A stretch of 64,000 bases of DNA, from positions 62,001 through 126,000 of IMG/VR virus record IMGVR_UViG_3300031972_002446, one strand, 5' to 3'. A program made the position numbers and the translations under genes. Shown in pieces: positions 13,030-19,738 of this stretch. Numbering within the stretch: position 1 is the stretch's first letter; the number at the start of each line of letters is the position of its first letter. The stretch comes from a virus. A model generated the notes under the pieces. It searched no databases. It worked only from the letters and a program-made list of their open reading frames with translations, and was not told the DNA's origin.

Positions 13030-13253
13030 CCTGTGTACTCCTCAAAAGTAAAACTTTCAACACCCCTACGATACTGTTGCTCTACAATACCTGAAATTGC
13101 AACTAAATTTTCATGTCGATCCTCTGGTGTACTTAGATCAATTTTAGGTACTGCTACCATTATCGTCAAATTATCTTGCTCCTCTCCAGTAATTTCGTCA
13201 ACAATATTTTTGCAGTCGTAATACCGAAAATTTGGATCCATAGCGTTATTCAT
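13026..13253 (-). CDS. hypothetical protein, 75 residues
   Basis: MNNAMDPNFRYYDCKNIVDE... The core NLTIMVAVPKIDLSTPEDRH looks like an edge of a beta-sheet domain. It overlaps both neighbours by 4 bp (ATGA), so translation is coupled. No family recognised. Confidence 0.6.
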   Translation of the reverse strand: MNNAMDPNFRYYDCKNIVDEITGEEQDNLTIMVAVPKIDLSTPEDRHENLVAISGIVEQQYRRGVESFTFEEYTG

Positions 13254-13426
13254 TTTTCATCCCTATATCTTTTTAGTAATTCCTTAGCACCTGATCGAAC
13301 AATACTTTCCCAATCGTTTACATCGTCCAAGTCTCCTCTCAACTTTGCTTTGGGAATCTCATCTCCTGCCCAACGAACCCACATCTGAATATCTTCCGTT
13401 GCAAACTCATCAAAGTAGTATTTCAT
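13250..13426 (-). CDS. small hypothetical protein, 58 residues
   Basis: MKYYFDEFATEDIQMWVRWA... is an acidic, Trp-containing helical protein that starts 9 nt after the upstream gene ends. Its TGA overlaps the next ATG. It is the first gene of the coupled trio 13426-12817. Confidence 0.6.
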   Translation of the reverse strand: MKYYFDEFATEDIQMWVRWAGDEIPKAKLRGDLDDVNDWESIVRSGAKELLKRYRDEK

Positions 13427-13435
13427 AGTAGTAGT

Positions 13436-13651
13436 TTAACCCCAATCCTCTGGATAGTCAATAGTGTTCATATACATATCCCCAATATAATCGTCACCAC
13501 TGTATAAGTCGTGGTATTCTTCCTGTAGGGTAGGCTGTCCGTCATCATCCCTATCATAGATGTCGTACTGATCATCCTCCATCATGTCGTGGGTGTCAAG
13601 ACCATCAACAACGTCTTCATCTGAACGATAAATGTTTTCAGCAGGTGTCAT
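13436..13651 (-). CDS. strongly acidic hypothetical protein, 71 residues
   Basis: From the ATG at 13651 (MTPAENIYRSDEDVVDGLDT...), which has GGAG 8 nt upstream; an in-frame TTG two codons earlier is less likely. About a third of the residues are Asp or Glu, with many Tyr and Met, as in DNA-mimic proteins, though this is only composition. The promoter at 13684-13711 precedes it. Confidence 0.6.
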   Translation of the reverse strand: MTPAENIYRSDEDVVDGLDTHDMMEDDQYDIYDRDDDGQPTLQEEYHDLYSGDDYIGDMYMNTIDYPEDWG

Positions 13652-13683
13652 AATCAAGTCTCCAATGGGTTAGTGATATTCCA

Positions 13684-13711
13684 AGTATACAGTTATTATC
13701 GGCGTTGTCAA
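13684..13711 (-). promoter_or_regulatory. sigma70-type promoter with GCCGATA spacer
   Basis: TTGACA (13706-13711), 16-nt spacer, TATACT (13684-13689), 32 nt before the ATG at 13651. Repeat copy E lies just upstream. Confidence 0.75.
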
Positions 13712-13734
13712 GCATAATCTTTACTTTTTTTGGA

Positions 13735-13790
13735 ATTCGCTGGCTGTCGTGCTATGACAAGTGACGCCGAAGGCTTAGCTGAGACGAAGG
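13735..13790 (-). repeat. 50-nt punctuation element, divergent copy E
   Basis: Minus strand starts TTCGTCTCAGCTAAGCC, has a GCC-TTC-GGC hairpin and TGTC-N7-GACA, and ends GACAGCCAGCGAAT. It matches copy D in its 3' end and layout but not in its hairpin sequence. Confidence 0.45.
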
Positions 13791-13941
13791 GTGATATTTT
13801 TATATTGAATTTTCTAACAAAATCCGGCGGGCCTAATTATGTTATTTTATTTTAAAAACCATTTTAGTAAACATATAAGCAAACAACAATACGTACCCCA
13901 TCGAAACGATAGGACCGTATTGCCGAATGAATGGAACCAAG

Positions 13942-14205
13942 TCAAGCCACGGCTGCATCATCTTCTTCTACCTCGTCGTCTTCTACATCTTCAGCAAAAC
14001 ATGCGGCGTCTATCTCGTCTATATCTAAGTTGCTATCGTTCCATGCTACATGGTCAGGAGTTTCCAGTGAATCCAATTCCCGCATAGTACCAACAAACTC
14101 ATCATAATTAGCACAAGACATGCTGAGATTGTAGAGCCCTTCATCATTCGAAATCCACAAGCAAACATTCCACGTTTCATAGTTTTTATATCCGTTGTAA
14201 CTCAT
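13942..14205 (-). CDS. conserved phage-type protein (YNGYKNYETWNV)
   Basis: 87 residues. MSYNGYKNYETWNVCLWISNDEG... matches a widespread small phage family with the pattern NG(W/Y)xNYETWNVxLWxxND and unknown function. The C-terminus is a long acidic tail (EDVEDDEVEEDD). GAGAGG precedes the ATG, which overlaps the stop of the membrane peptide upstream. Confidence 0.75.
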   Translation of the reverse strand: MSYNGYKNYETWNVCLWISNDEGLYNLSMSCANYDEFVGTMRELDSLETPDHVAWNDSNLDIDEIDAACFAEDVEDDEVEEDDAAVA

Positions 14206-14291
14206 GAGAACCTCTCAAGTAAAATCATTGAAACAGCAACCACTAAGAAAAGTATAACACACATTCCATCAGCGTCAAATCCTTTTTTCAT
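14202..14291 (-). CDS. membrane peptide, 29 residues
   Basis: MKKGFDADGMCVILFLVVAV... One hydrophobic helix (about 10-25). AAGGAG lies 6 nt before the ATG, directly after a strong promoter. Its TGA overlaps the next ATG. Small but well supported by signals. Confidence 0.6.
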   Translation of the reverse strand: MKKGFDADGMCVILFLVVAVSMILLERFS

Positions 14292-14317
14292 CTTTAACTC
14301 CTTATTGTTATATCGAC

Positions 14318-14346
14318 ATTATACATGGTACAACTTTAGTTGTCAA
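14318..14346 (-). promoter_or_regulatory. sigma70 promoter TTGACA-N17-TATAAT, GTCGATA after -10
   Basis: The -35 is at 14341-14346 and the -10 at 14318-14323. It is a near copy of the site at 11548-11575, sharing ACAACTAAAGTTG, the -10 and the downstream CGATATAACAA. Confidence 0.8.
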
Positions 14347-14373
14347 TAGATAAAATTTAAATATTTTCAGCCC

Positions 14374-14386
14374 GCACTCCCTGTGC
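14374..14386 (-). terminator. boundary hairpin GCAC-N5-GTGC
   Basis: Directly after the stop of 14396-14647; flanked by CCC and followed on the minus strand by GGGCTGAAAATATTTAAATTTTA and the promoter. Confidence 0.45.
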
Positions 14387-14395
14387 CTAATTTCT

Positions 14396-14647
14396 TCACG
14401 TTACTTTATATCCCCATCGTTTCATCGCATCTACTGTACATGCGTGCATGTTAGTATCAAATGTTAATATACCTCCTACCGTTTCGGTATTTTCCGTTTC
14501 CCATCCATCACCATAGTCCTGCCTGTACTTGCACCATTCGATTCCTTCATAAGTGTACATACTTACAACCTTCCGAAGCCATCCGTGTCCCTTTTTTCTT
14601 TCCCATACACTTCCGGCTTCGACTGTAATTATTTTTCTATTACTCAT
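14396..14647 (-). CDS. hypothetical protein, 83 residues
   Basis: Start taken at the ATG at 14647 (MSNRKIITVEAGSVWERKKG...), 10 nt after GGGGAG; an earlier ATG is too close to that site. The pattern VEAGSVWERK...W.KV suggests a small SH3-like beta barrel, seen in other phage proteins that open with 'GSVW'. It overlaps the stop of the upstream gene. Confidence 0.6.
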   Translation of the reverse strand: MSNRKIITVEAGSVWERKKGHGWLRKVVSMYTYEGIEWCKYRQDYGDGWETENTETVGGILTFDTNMHACTVDAMKRWGYKVT

Positions 14648-14990
14648 TGTAAGCATACTCCCCTGTGTTATAGTTTCTTATCTGCTGTAGTATATCCGCT
14701 ACCTCGAAAAAGTCACGCCATCCAATCACATCTACACAGCCAAGGTCTTTATTGATCTGCGTGTCGTAAATCAGTTCGCTTGTTATCTCTGGATCGGTTC
14801 CGAGAGGATACTTGAGAATAGCGACCTCAAAGTATCCAGCGTGACCGCCATAAGTACCACTGTGACATGCGACACTAGCACCAAGACCATTAGAGAAATA
14901 GTAACGCTTAACATATCGACCTTCTTTGTGTGCGGCTGCTTCGAACCGTGTTTCGTTTAGCTTCAGTGGGTTTACTTTGCAAGTTTTCAT
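14640..14990 (-). CDS. conserved phage-type hypothetical protein, 116 residues
   Basis: MKTCKVNPLKLNETRFEAAA... The block RYYFSNGLGASVACHSGTYG followed by GYFEVAIL is like proteins I recall from other phages, where it reads YxFxNGYGASV...YG...YEVAVL. Function unknown. TGAGGA lies upstream of the chosen ATG, which follows the preceding stop by one base. Confidence 0.7.
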   Translation of the reverse strand: MKTCKVNPLKLNETRFEAAAHKEGRYVKRYYFSNGLGASVACHSGTYGGHAGYFEVAILKYPLGTDPEITSELIYDTQINKDLGCVDVIGWRDFFEVADILQQIRNYNTGEYAYNE

Positions 14991-14991
14991 T

Positions 14992-15162
14992 TTATTCCTC
15001 AATGTGTGAAAGTCTGAAAGGTATCATAACATGTTGGGCTACCTTTTGTCTAGCCTCAGTTTCTGACATCGCCCCAACTTCTCCGATTCTATTTCCTTGG
15101 GTATCATAGACAACCCAAACATTTTTTCTAACTTCTGGCATGATGCAATTATTGTTACTCAT
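14992..15162 (-). CDS. small hypothetical protein, 56 residues
   Basis: MSNNNCIMPEVRKNVWVVYD, then TQGNRIGEVGAMSETEARQK: two strands and a helix in the style of small phage proteins that read 'WVVYDxxGNxI...AxSExxAxxKA'. ATGA overlap with the upstream zinc-ribbon gene; the next gene follows after one base. Confidence 0.65.
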   Translation of the reverse strand: MSNNNCIMPEVRKNVWVVYDTQGNRIGEVGAMSETEARQKVAQHVMIPFRLSHIEE

Positions 15163-15323
15163 CGACTAACCTCGTATTCTTCTGTGATAATTTCTGTATG
15201 CTCTCCACACGCTGGGCAGATGTCTGAGCAGTTGTCTGAAACATACTCACCACAGCAATCTGTGATATACATTGTAGTTACTTGGAATAATTCTTCAACT
15301 TGTTTTTTATCAAATGTTTTCAT
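15159..15323 (-). CDS. small zinc-ribbon-like protein
   Basis: 54 residues. TDCCGEYVSD and DICPACGEHTEI give a CC...CxxC arrangement typical of a one-zinc ribbon. A second protein with the same plan, 16727-16915, shares DCCG, V.SD and CP.C.EH.E. It may bind nucleic acid or protein. First gene of the operon 15323-14396, with a promoter at 15361-15389. Confidence 0.65.
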   Translation of the reverse strand: MKTFDKKQVEELFQVTTMYITDCCGEYVSDNCSDICPACGEHTEIITEEYEVSR

Positions 15324-15360
15324 TTTCTTTTCTTTCTAATCTGTTACTTGTTATATCCTA

Positions 15361-15389
15361 AGTATATATACTATATCGGAATTTGTCAA
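15361..15389 (-). promoter_or_regulatory. sigma70-type promoter with TCCGATA spacer
   Basis: TTGACA (15384-15389), 17-nt spacer, TATACT (15361-15366), 38 nt before the ATG at 15323. GGATATAACAAG follows the -10, as at 11548 and 14318. Confidence 0.75.
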
Positions 15390-15514
15390 GCATTAATTTA
15401 GAAATATTTTTATTATTTTTCTGTGTGCAAATATCATGCCAAAAATTTTTTTTGTTTGGCACATCGTTTGCTGTAAGTTTTTTATCGTAACGCGGCCCGG
15501 CTCGTTACGTGATT

Positions 15515-15673
15515 TTAATAAGCCTCTTCGGGTGTCCAATATATTTCTTCAAACAAGTCCACACCAGTTACGTCACACCAATCAAGAGGGTGTGAGTTGT
15601 TCTCGTCACAAGGCTCAACACAACCTTCCGATTCCAGGGCAGCAATTAAAAGTTGCATATCGATGTTAAACAT
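15515..15673 (-). CDS. small acidic hypothetical protein, 52 residues
   Basis: MFNIDMQLLIAALESEGCVE... with three Cys and a very acidic end (VDLFEEIYWTPEE). GGAGAA precedes the ATG. No family recognised. Upstream promoter at 15705-15732. Confidence 0.55.
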   Translation of the reverse strand: MFNIDMQLLIAALESEGCVEPCDENNSHPLDWCDVTGVDLFEEIYWTPEEAY

Positions 15674-15704
15674 ATCAGTTCTCCGTGGTAAGTGTTATAT
15701 GTCA

Positions 15705-15732
15705 AGTATATACATACTATATTTATTGTCAA
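15705..15732 (-). promoter_or_regulatory. sigma70-type promoter TTGACA-N16-TATACT
   Basis: The -35 is at 15727-15732 and the -10 at 15705-15710. This copy lacks nCGATA; the same spacer position reads ATAAATA. Confidence 0.7.
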
Positions 15733-15741
15733 GTACAATCT

Positions 15742-15897
15742 TTATTTTTTTTCGTAGATTGTATCAAGATAAATTTCATCAGCAGTCATAACATATCCGT
15801 ACTCACAATTAGGGGTATACACCCCAAAATATACCTTACCATTATCATACCCTTCGAACCCTACCATGATTCCAAATATAGTGTAGATTGTCAACAT
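15742..15897 (-). CDS. small hypothetical protein, 51 residues
   Basis: MLTIYTIFGIMVGFEGYDNG, then KVYFGVYTPNCEYGYVMTAD: a compact beta-rich peptide. GGAGAA precedes the ATG. A weak GTCGATATA region lies about 40 nt upstream, but no clean -35 is visible. Family unknown. Confidence 0.55.
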   Translation of the reverse strand: MLTIYTIFGIMVGFEGYDNGKVYFGVYTPNCEYGYVMTADEIYLDTIYEKK

Positions 15898-16008
15898 TGT
15901 TTTTCTCCGTGGGTTATTCTTTCCTATACTTTATATATCGACAACATACAGTAGAAACTTAACAGAAATTTTATTTATTTATTTATTATTTTTTTAACCA
16001 AACCCGGC

Positions 16009-16023
16009 GGCACTCTTTGTGCC
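16009..16023 (-). terminator. boundary hairpin GGCAC-N5-GTGCC
   Basis: A perfect 5-bp GC-rich stem with CGGG next to it. It lies after the stop of 16047-16370; an AT-rich run with TTTTTTAAT-type sequence follows. Best-formed member of the boundary-hairpin family. Confidence 0.5.
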
Positions 16024-16046
16024 AAAAATCTAATAATCTACCATAT

Positions 16047-16370
16047 TTATTCTTCTATAAAGGGTGATTCCTCACGATCCTGTAAAAATTCATACTGACT
16101 CTTTAATGCCTCGACACGTTCAGCACTTCCCGGTTTACCTATAGGTTTAGACATATGATCCACACCACCAACTACGCGAGGGTTTGCCTTTGTATGTCGT
16201 TTTCTGAAATGTTTACGACTAAACTTGACTACCTTTTCACCATCAATAGTACCTCCATCAGCAGCAGACTTCTGACAAGGGATAGCAATTCCCTGCCAAA
16301 TATTTTCACATTCGTCCCAAGCGTCTGATAAGATTTGATACTTTTTCATTAATTTTTCTGTACTACTCAT
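16047..16370 (-). CDS. hypothetical basic protein, 107 residues
   Basis: MSSTEKLMKKYQILSDAWDE... A helical N-terminus is followed by a basic middle (VVKFSRKHFRKRHTKANPRV) and a helical end. It may bind nucleic acid, but no known domain is visible. It overlaps the upstream gene by 8 bp and is the last gene of the coupled trio 16666-16047. Confidence 0.6.
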   Translation of the reverse strand: MSSTEKLMKKYQILSDAWDECENIWQGIAIPCQKSAADGGTIDGEKVVKFSRKHFRKRHTKANPRVVGGVDHMSKPIGKPGSAERVEALKSQYEFLQDREESPFIEE

Positions 16371-16539
16371 TATAAAAATTCCTACAGTAAAGTATATTCT
16401 GTGCTACTCTAATTCCCTCGTAATCTTCTGGTCGACATTCTTGACAAGCCACCAAATAGCATTGTAATTTAGGCGTGTCAAATTTGTCAAGTACTTTGTA
16501 AAGGTACTCATATAAAGATGTTGATTTGTATTCATTCAT
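16363..16539 (-). CDS. small hypothetical protein, 58 residues
   Basis: I chose the ATG at 16539 (MNEYKSTSLYEYLYKVLDKF...) because GAGG lies upstream and the start overlaps the stop of the preceding small gene; a frame extended by 20 codons runs across that gene and looks spurious. Three Cys (QCYLVACQEC). Family unknown. Confidence 0.55.
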   Translation of the reverse strand: MNEYKSTSLYEYLYKVLDKFDTPKLQCYLVACQECRPEDYEGIRVAQNILYCRNFYNE

Positions 16540-16666
16540 TTTTTGCATCATCCTCAAATATAGGGTCGCCGTATTCATCGACTGGTATTCCGTCTTCATT
16601 CATAAATATATCACCATTTCGCAGACCGTCAATAGTGATTTCTAATTTTTCTTGCTCACTAAACAT
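16532..16666 (-). CDS. very small acidic protein, 44 residues
   Basis: MFSEQEKLEITIDGLRNGDI, then FMNEDGIPVDEYGDPIFEDD. The N-D-G-x-P-V-D-E-x-G-D-P repeat-like run resembles the short 'DGxPVDxxGxP' segments of phage structural proteins. AAAGGTG precedes the ATG. Confidence 0.5.
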   Translation of the reverse strand: MFSEQEKLEITIDGLRNGDIFMNEDGIPVDEYGDPIFEDDAKNE

Positions 16667-16691
16667 ATAGCACCTTTTAATATTTTTTCAA

Positions 16692-16720
16692 AGTGTACCA
16701 AAATTTTTCCGTCTATGCAA
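16692..16720 (-). promoter_or_regulatory. weak promoter candidate TTGCAT-N17-TACACT
   Basis: The -35-like box (16715-16720) and -10-like box (16692-16697) have consensus spacing and lie 26 nt before the ATG at 16666, but each box is imperfect. Confidence 0.35.
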
Positions 16721-16726
16721 TCCGCT

Positions 16727-16915
16727 TTATGCGGCCCCGTAAAAATCGAGACCAGCCTGAAAGTGTACCGCTTCAGAATCATCATAATCGATTCTATCTT
16801 CGATAACTTCGCAATGCTCAAGGCACGTTGGGCAAAGATCGGCATCGGAGTGAACCGAAGCACCACAGCAATCAGAGGAGTAAACTATTTCGAAATTTTT
16901 TGAAGTGTTTAACAT
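16727..16915 (-). CDS. small zinc-ribbon-like protein, paralogue of 15159-15323
   Basis: 62 residues from the ATG at 16915 (AAAGGAT upstream); a longer frame upstream overlaps the promoter region and was not used. SSDCCGASVHSDADLCPTCL gives a CC...CxxC metal site, then EHCEVIEDRIDYDD. The same plan is seen at 15159-15323. Its stop lies in a CCGC-N5-GCGG hairpin. A TATACT with CCGATA lies at 16946-16951 without a good -35. Confidence 0.65.
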   Translation of the reverse strand: MLNTSKNFEIVYSSDCCGASVHSDADLCPTCLEHCEVIEDRIDYDDSEAVHFQAGLDFYGAA

Positions 16916-17095
16916 TTTTTTTATCCTTTGTTTAATGTTCTTTTTAGTATATCGGAATTTTAACATACTAAACTTTAATTTGCAAGAAGAATTTTTTTCC
17001 TCTTTATAGTTTATATATAGTGCAAGTATCATGCCATTCGGATAAAATTTTTTTGCCTATACTTGTATACTTTTTAGATTGTCATTATGGCATAA

Positions 17096-17200
17096 TTCAC
17101 ATTCTTGTAACATGATTTGTCATGTTATTGTGAATAGTACGTAAAACCCGTTAAATACGTGTCACATTATTGTGAACATGATTCATACGTACGTTACAGT
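17096..17200. repeat. palindrome-rich intergenic region
   Basis: TAACATGA-TTTG-TCATGTTA (17108-17127) sits inside an outer TTCACA...TGTGAA pair (17096-17134). TTATTGTGAA repeats at 17125 and 17167, 42 bp apart, and TCACATTATTGTGA forms a second dyad. ACGT/TACGT words recur around it. The whole gap 16916-17334 has no gene. It may be an operator cluster, an origin or the scar of a mobile endonuclease insertion. Confidence 0.5.
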
Positions 17201-17334
17201 CAGCATGGGGGGTTTTTTTGTTTTGTTATGATAATGAGAATCAGTATCAATAAGCCGGGGGTCATCCAAACATAATAAGGGCTATAAAATATAAAATGTA
17301 ATAGCTAAACCTTTCGCTTAGACCCTAAGTCCCT

Positions 17335-18819
17335 TTATACCTTTAGCATCTTTCTAAATTCCATTACTGACTTTGCCGTAAACACTTCAGATATCCCGTA
17401 CTCTTTTATACATACTTCTGCCAGTTCTTCATCTGAATATTCCTTATATAAATACTCGATCATTTTTTCTGCTTCTATTCCCAATAATGTTCGACCATCT
17501 TTTCTGCGTAAATTATTTTCTAAATGACTCTGTAATGCTTTTGGTTTATATAAACCCATATCATATCTCATAGATCGCACAACCCCCATTTTATATACTT
17601 TCCCACATTCTTTATTTATATATTCCGCTAGTTGTTCGTCTGACATCTTTTCATAATTACTCGCAATCACTTGATAAACACCACTATTCCTACCTTTATT
17701 TCTAATAGGTTTATTTATTCTTTTATCTCTTCTATCTTTCTGACCCTTCCAGACATACTTCTGTAATTTCGATTTAATATTACTAATATCTTTAGAACTA
17801 ATATCTAAATTATATTTTTCACTAAAAGCCTCTGCTATTTTTTTATTCTTTTTATTACCATACTTATCCTGACATTCCTGCAAAAATTCAGCCACACCTT
17901 CTTGATTCCACAAAGATAGTCTTTTCTTAATTGTTGTATTATTTTTTATTATATCAGGATACTTTTCTCTTAGGTTTAATTCTTTTTCCCATCTATATAC
18001 TCCAGTAGCCACACTTATTTCTCCATTAACTTCACAATTGCTTTTCCATCCATAAAACTTAGTAATTTCTGCCCCATCTCCTTTAAACTTCAACCAAATC
18101 TTTTCAAACTGTTCTGGAAAATCCCCTCTTTTATCAATACCATTCTGTCTATGACTACCAGGTTTTAAATGCTTAGGATTATAACAACGTTTATTATCGC
18201 ACATATGTCTAATTAATTCTGGATATTCTCCATACTCATCCCAATAAGCTAGTCTATGTAACAGAATACTTTTATTTTCCTTGCCTATATGTATTACCAA
18301 TTTACAATAACCATCACCACTAGCATTTGATTTAATCATAGGTTCTTTACAAGAAGTTCCATTATAAATTTTATCACTTTTTATCACATAGTTATTATAT
18401 GTTTTACTTTTTCTTGCTTTATCTAAAAACTTAGTTATATCTTCTGCATTGACAGCTCTCCAATTATTTAACAAACATTCTTCTTTCCACCTATACTGAT
18501 ATTCCGTTTCCTTCTGTAAAATTAAACTTTCGTCGCATCTTTCTAAGATTACATACTTCATCTCATACTCTGGGCTATCAAAACACTCTTGAACTTTCTT
18601 AGAATAATGCTTCTTATTTTCTAGATGAAACTTATGTGTTTTGCATCTTGAGACTATATTTGCACTACTACCAACATATATTTTGACGTCATCCTCAGAT
18701 TGTTTCTGAAATACCAAGCCGTAGGTTCCAGAAATTTTTTCCAAACTAATTAAATATAATTCTTCAAATTCCTCAATTTCTTTTTTGGTAATTGCGTATT
18801 TTAGTGTTAATTGTGTCAT
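17335..18819 (-). CDS. GIY-YIG plus HNH homing-type endonuclease
   Basis: 494 residues from the ATG at 18819 (AGGGG upstream). Residues 31-110 are a GIY-YIG nuclease: GTYGLVF, KIYVGSS, Arg58 and Glu105 in QKETEY. Residues 185-230 are an HNH domain of the HNH_3 type: LLHRLAYWDEYGEYPE, then RHMC...RCYNPKHLKPG. The remaining 260 residues contain two or three helix-turn-helix-like segments (DEQLAEYINKECG, DEELAEVCIKEYG) likely to bind DNA. Free-standing homing endonucleases are common in phages, but carrying both nuclease folds is unusual. It lies next to the switch between the two arms. Confidence 0.85.
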   Translation of the reverse strand: MTQLTLKYAITKKEIEEFEELYLISLEKISGTYGLVFQKQSEDDVKIYVGSSANIVSRCKTHKFHLENKKHYSKKVQECFDSPEYEMKYVILERCDESLILQKETEYQYRWKEECLLNNWRAVNAEDITKFLDKARKSKTYNNYVIKSDKIYNGTSCKEPMIKSNASGDGYCKLVIHIGKENKSILLHRLAYWDEYGEYPELIRHMCDNKRCYNPKHLKPGSHRQNGIDKRGDFPEQFEKIWLKFKGDGAEITKFYGWKSNCEVNGEISVATGVYRWEKELNLREKYPDIIKNNTTIKKRLSLWNQEGVAEFLQECQDKYGNKKNKKIAEAFSEKYNLDISSKDISNIKSKLQKYVWKGQKDRRDKRINKPIRNKGRNSGVYQVIASNYEKMSDEQLAEYINKECGKVYKMGVVRSMRYDMGLYKPKALQSHLENNLRRKDGRTLLGIEAEKMIEYLYKEYSDEELAEVCIKEYGISEVFTAKSVMEFRKMLKV

Positions 18820-18931
18820 TATACCCCTTTTATTCTGCAAAAATAAAAATATATCTTTATAGTATCTTTTGTAGTTTAATCACAAAGAATCGTAATGTAC
18901 TATAATATATAATATGGTGCGATTTAAAAGC

Positions 18932-18960
18932 TTGACATATAAGGCGTTATAGCTTATAAT
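18932..18960 (+). promoter_or_regulatory. consensus sigma70 promoter of the rightward block
   Basis: A perfect TTGACA (18932-18937), 17-nt spacer and perfect TATAAT (18955-18960), 49 nt before the ATG at 19009. It is the only full-consensus plus-strand promoter in the window and marks the divergent boundary. Confidence 0.85.
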
Positions 18961-19008
18961 ATTATTAACGAATCGTTTTTTATTACCTATAGGAAAAAAG
19001 GAAATAAT

Positions 19009-19611
19009 ATGAAATTAGAGAAAAAAATCGTTATCCAACCCCCTCCTTTTTCTACCAATGCTGGACAAGTCGTTAATCCTGATCCACTAGAATTCGAAGA
19101 ATTGGACTTAACTTTTCAAGATACTCCTAAAGCAAAAACTATACAAGTATTTATTAAAGATATTCCTAATCCGATTAATCTTTATTCGGCAAAAGCTTAT
19201 GATGACTTAGGAGATTGGACTAAAGCACAATTAGAAACTCGTCTTAAAGAAGCTTTAGGTCCTTATCCAGATGTCTTTTTAAGAAGTACTTTTCCTAGAA
19301 CTATGGAAGAAGATCCACATGGCCCAGGAACTCAATTATCTAAAATGATTAAAACTTTAGGTATTCACATGAGCGATAGTTGCTCTTGTCGTAGACATGC
19401 GTTAAAAATGAATGAGATGGGCGGAGATTGGTGTTTAGAAAATATTGATACTGTGGTTGGGTGGTTAGAAGAAGAAGCGAAGCGTAGAGGTCTACCTTTT
19501 GTGAAGATGGTAGGAAAGGTAATGGTAAACAGGGCTGTTAAGAAATCTAAGAAATTAATAGCCAATGAACCAGTACCAGAGAATGATGAGGATTTGGATA
19601 AGGAAGATTAG
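19009..19611 (+). CDS. hypothetical protein with CSC-R / WC-N motif
   Basis: 200 residues. The C-terminal half reads GPGTQLSKMIKTLGIHMSDS, CSCRRHALKMNEMGGDWCLE, then NIDTVVGWLEEEAKRRGLPF. I know this block (GT-x-L...LGI...C-x-C...MN-x-G-x-WC-x-N...I-x-WL-x-EA) from diverse phage and bacterial proteins, often as an end module; its function is not known to me. The three Cys could bind a metal. The N-terminus is Pro-rich. It is the first gene of the rightward block, with its own promoter and a strong terminator. Confidence 0.75.
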   Translation: MKLEKKIVIQPPPFSTNAGQVVNPDPLEFEELDLTFQDTPKAKTIQVFIKDIPNPINLYSAKAYDDLGDWTKAQLETRLKEALGPYPDVFLRSTFPRTMEEDPHGPGTQLSKMIKTLGIHMSDSCSCRRHALKMNEMGGDWCLENIDTVVGWLEEEAKRRGLPFVKMVGKVMVNRAVKKSKKLIANEPVPENDEDLDKED

Positions 19612-19643
19612 TTTTTTAAATTATTGTTTCTTTCTCTAAGAGA

Positions 19644-19674
19644 AGAGGTTGCAGAAATGCAGCCTCTTTTTATT
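19644..19674 (+). terminator. intrinsic terminator
   Basis: AGAGGTTGCA pairs with TGCAGCCTCT (one GU) around a GAAA tetraloop, followed by TTTTTATTT. It isolates the first rightward gene from the rest. Confidence 0.9.
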
Positions 19675-19680
19675 TATATA

Positions 19681-19693
19681 TTGGTGTATATAA
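19681..19693 (+). promoter_or_regulatory. late-promoter-like motif TTGGTGTATATAA
   Basis: Lies 58 nt before the start codon at 19739, just after a terminator and without a TTGACA box. One of six similar sites in the rightward block. Confidence 0.55.
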
Positions 19694-19738
19694 AAAACAT
19701 ACGCATCTTATATGACATTGAACATCAAGGGTAAAAAT

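Noticed and set aside
13839-14087. Plus-strand frame opposite the YNGYKNYETWNV gene
   Set aside because: The antisense gene matches a known family and has promoter and ribosome site; the plus frame has neither.
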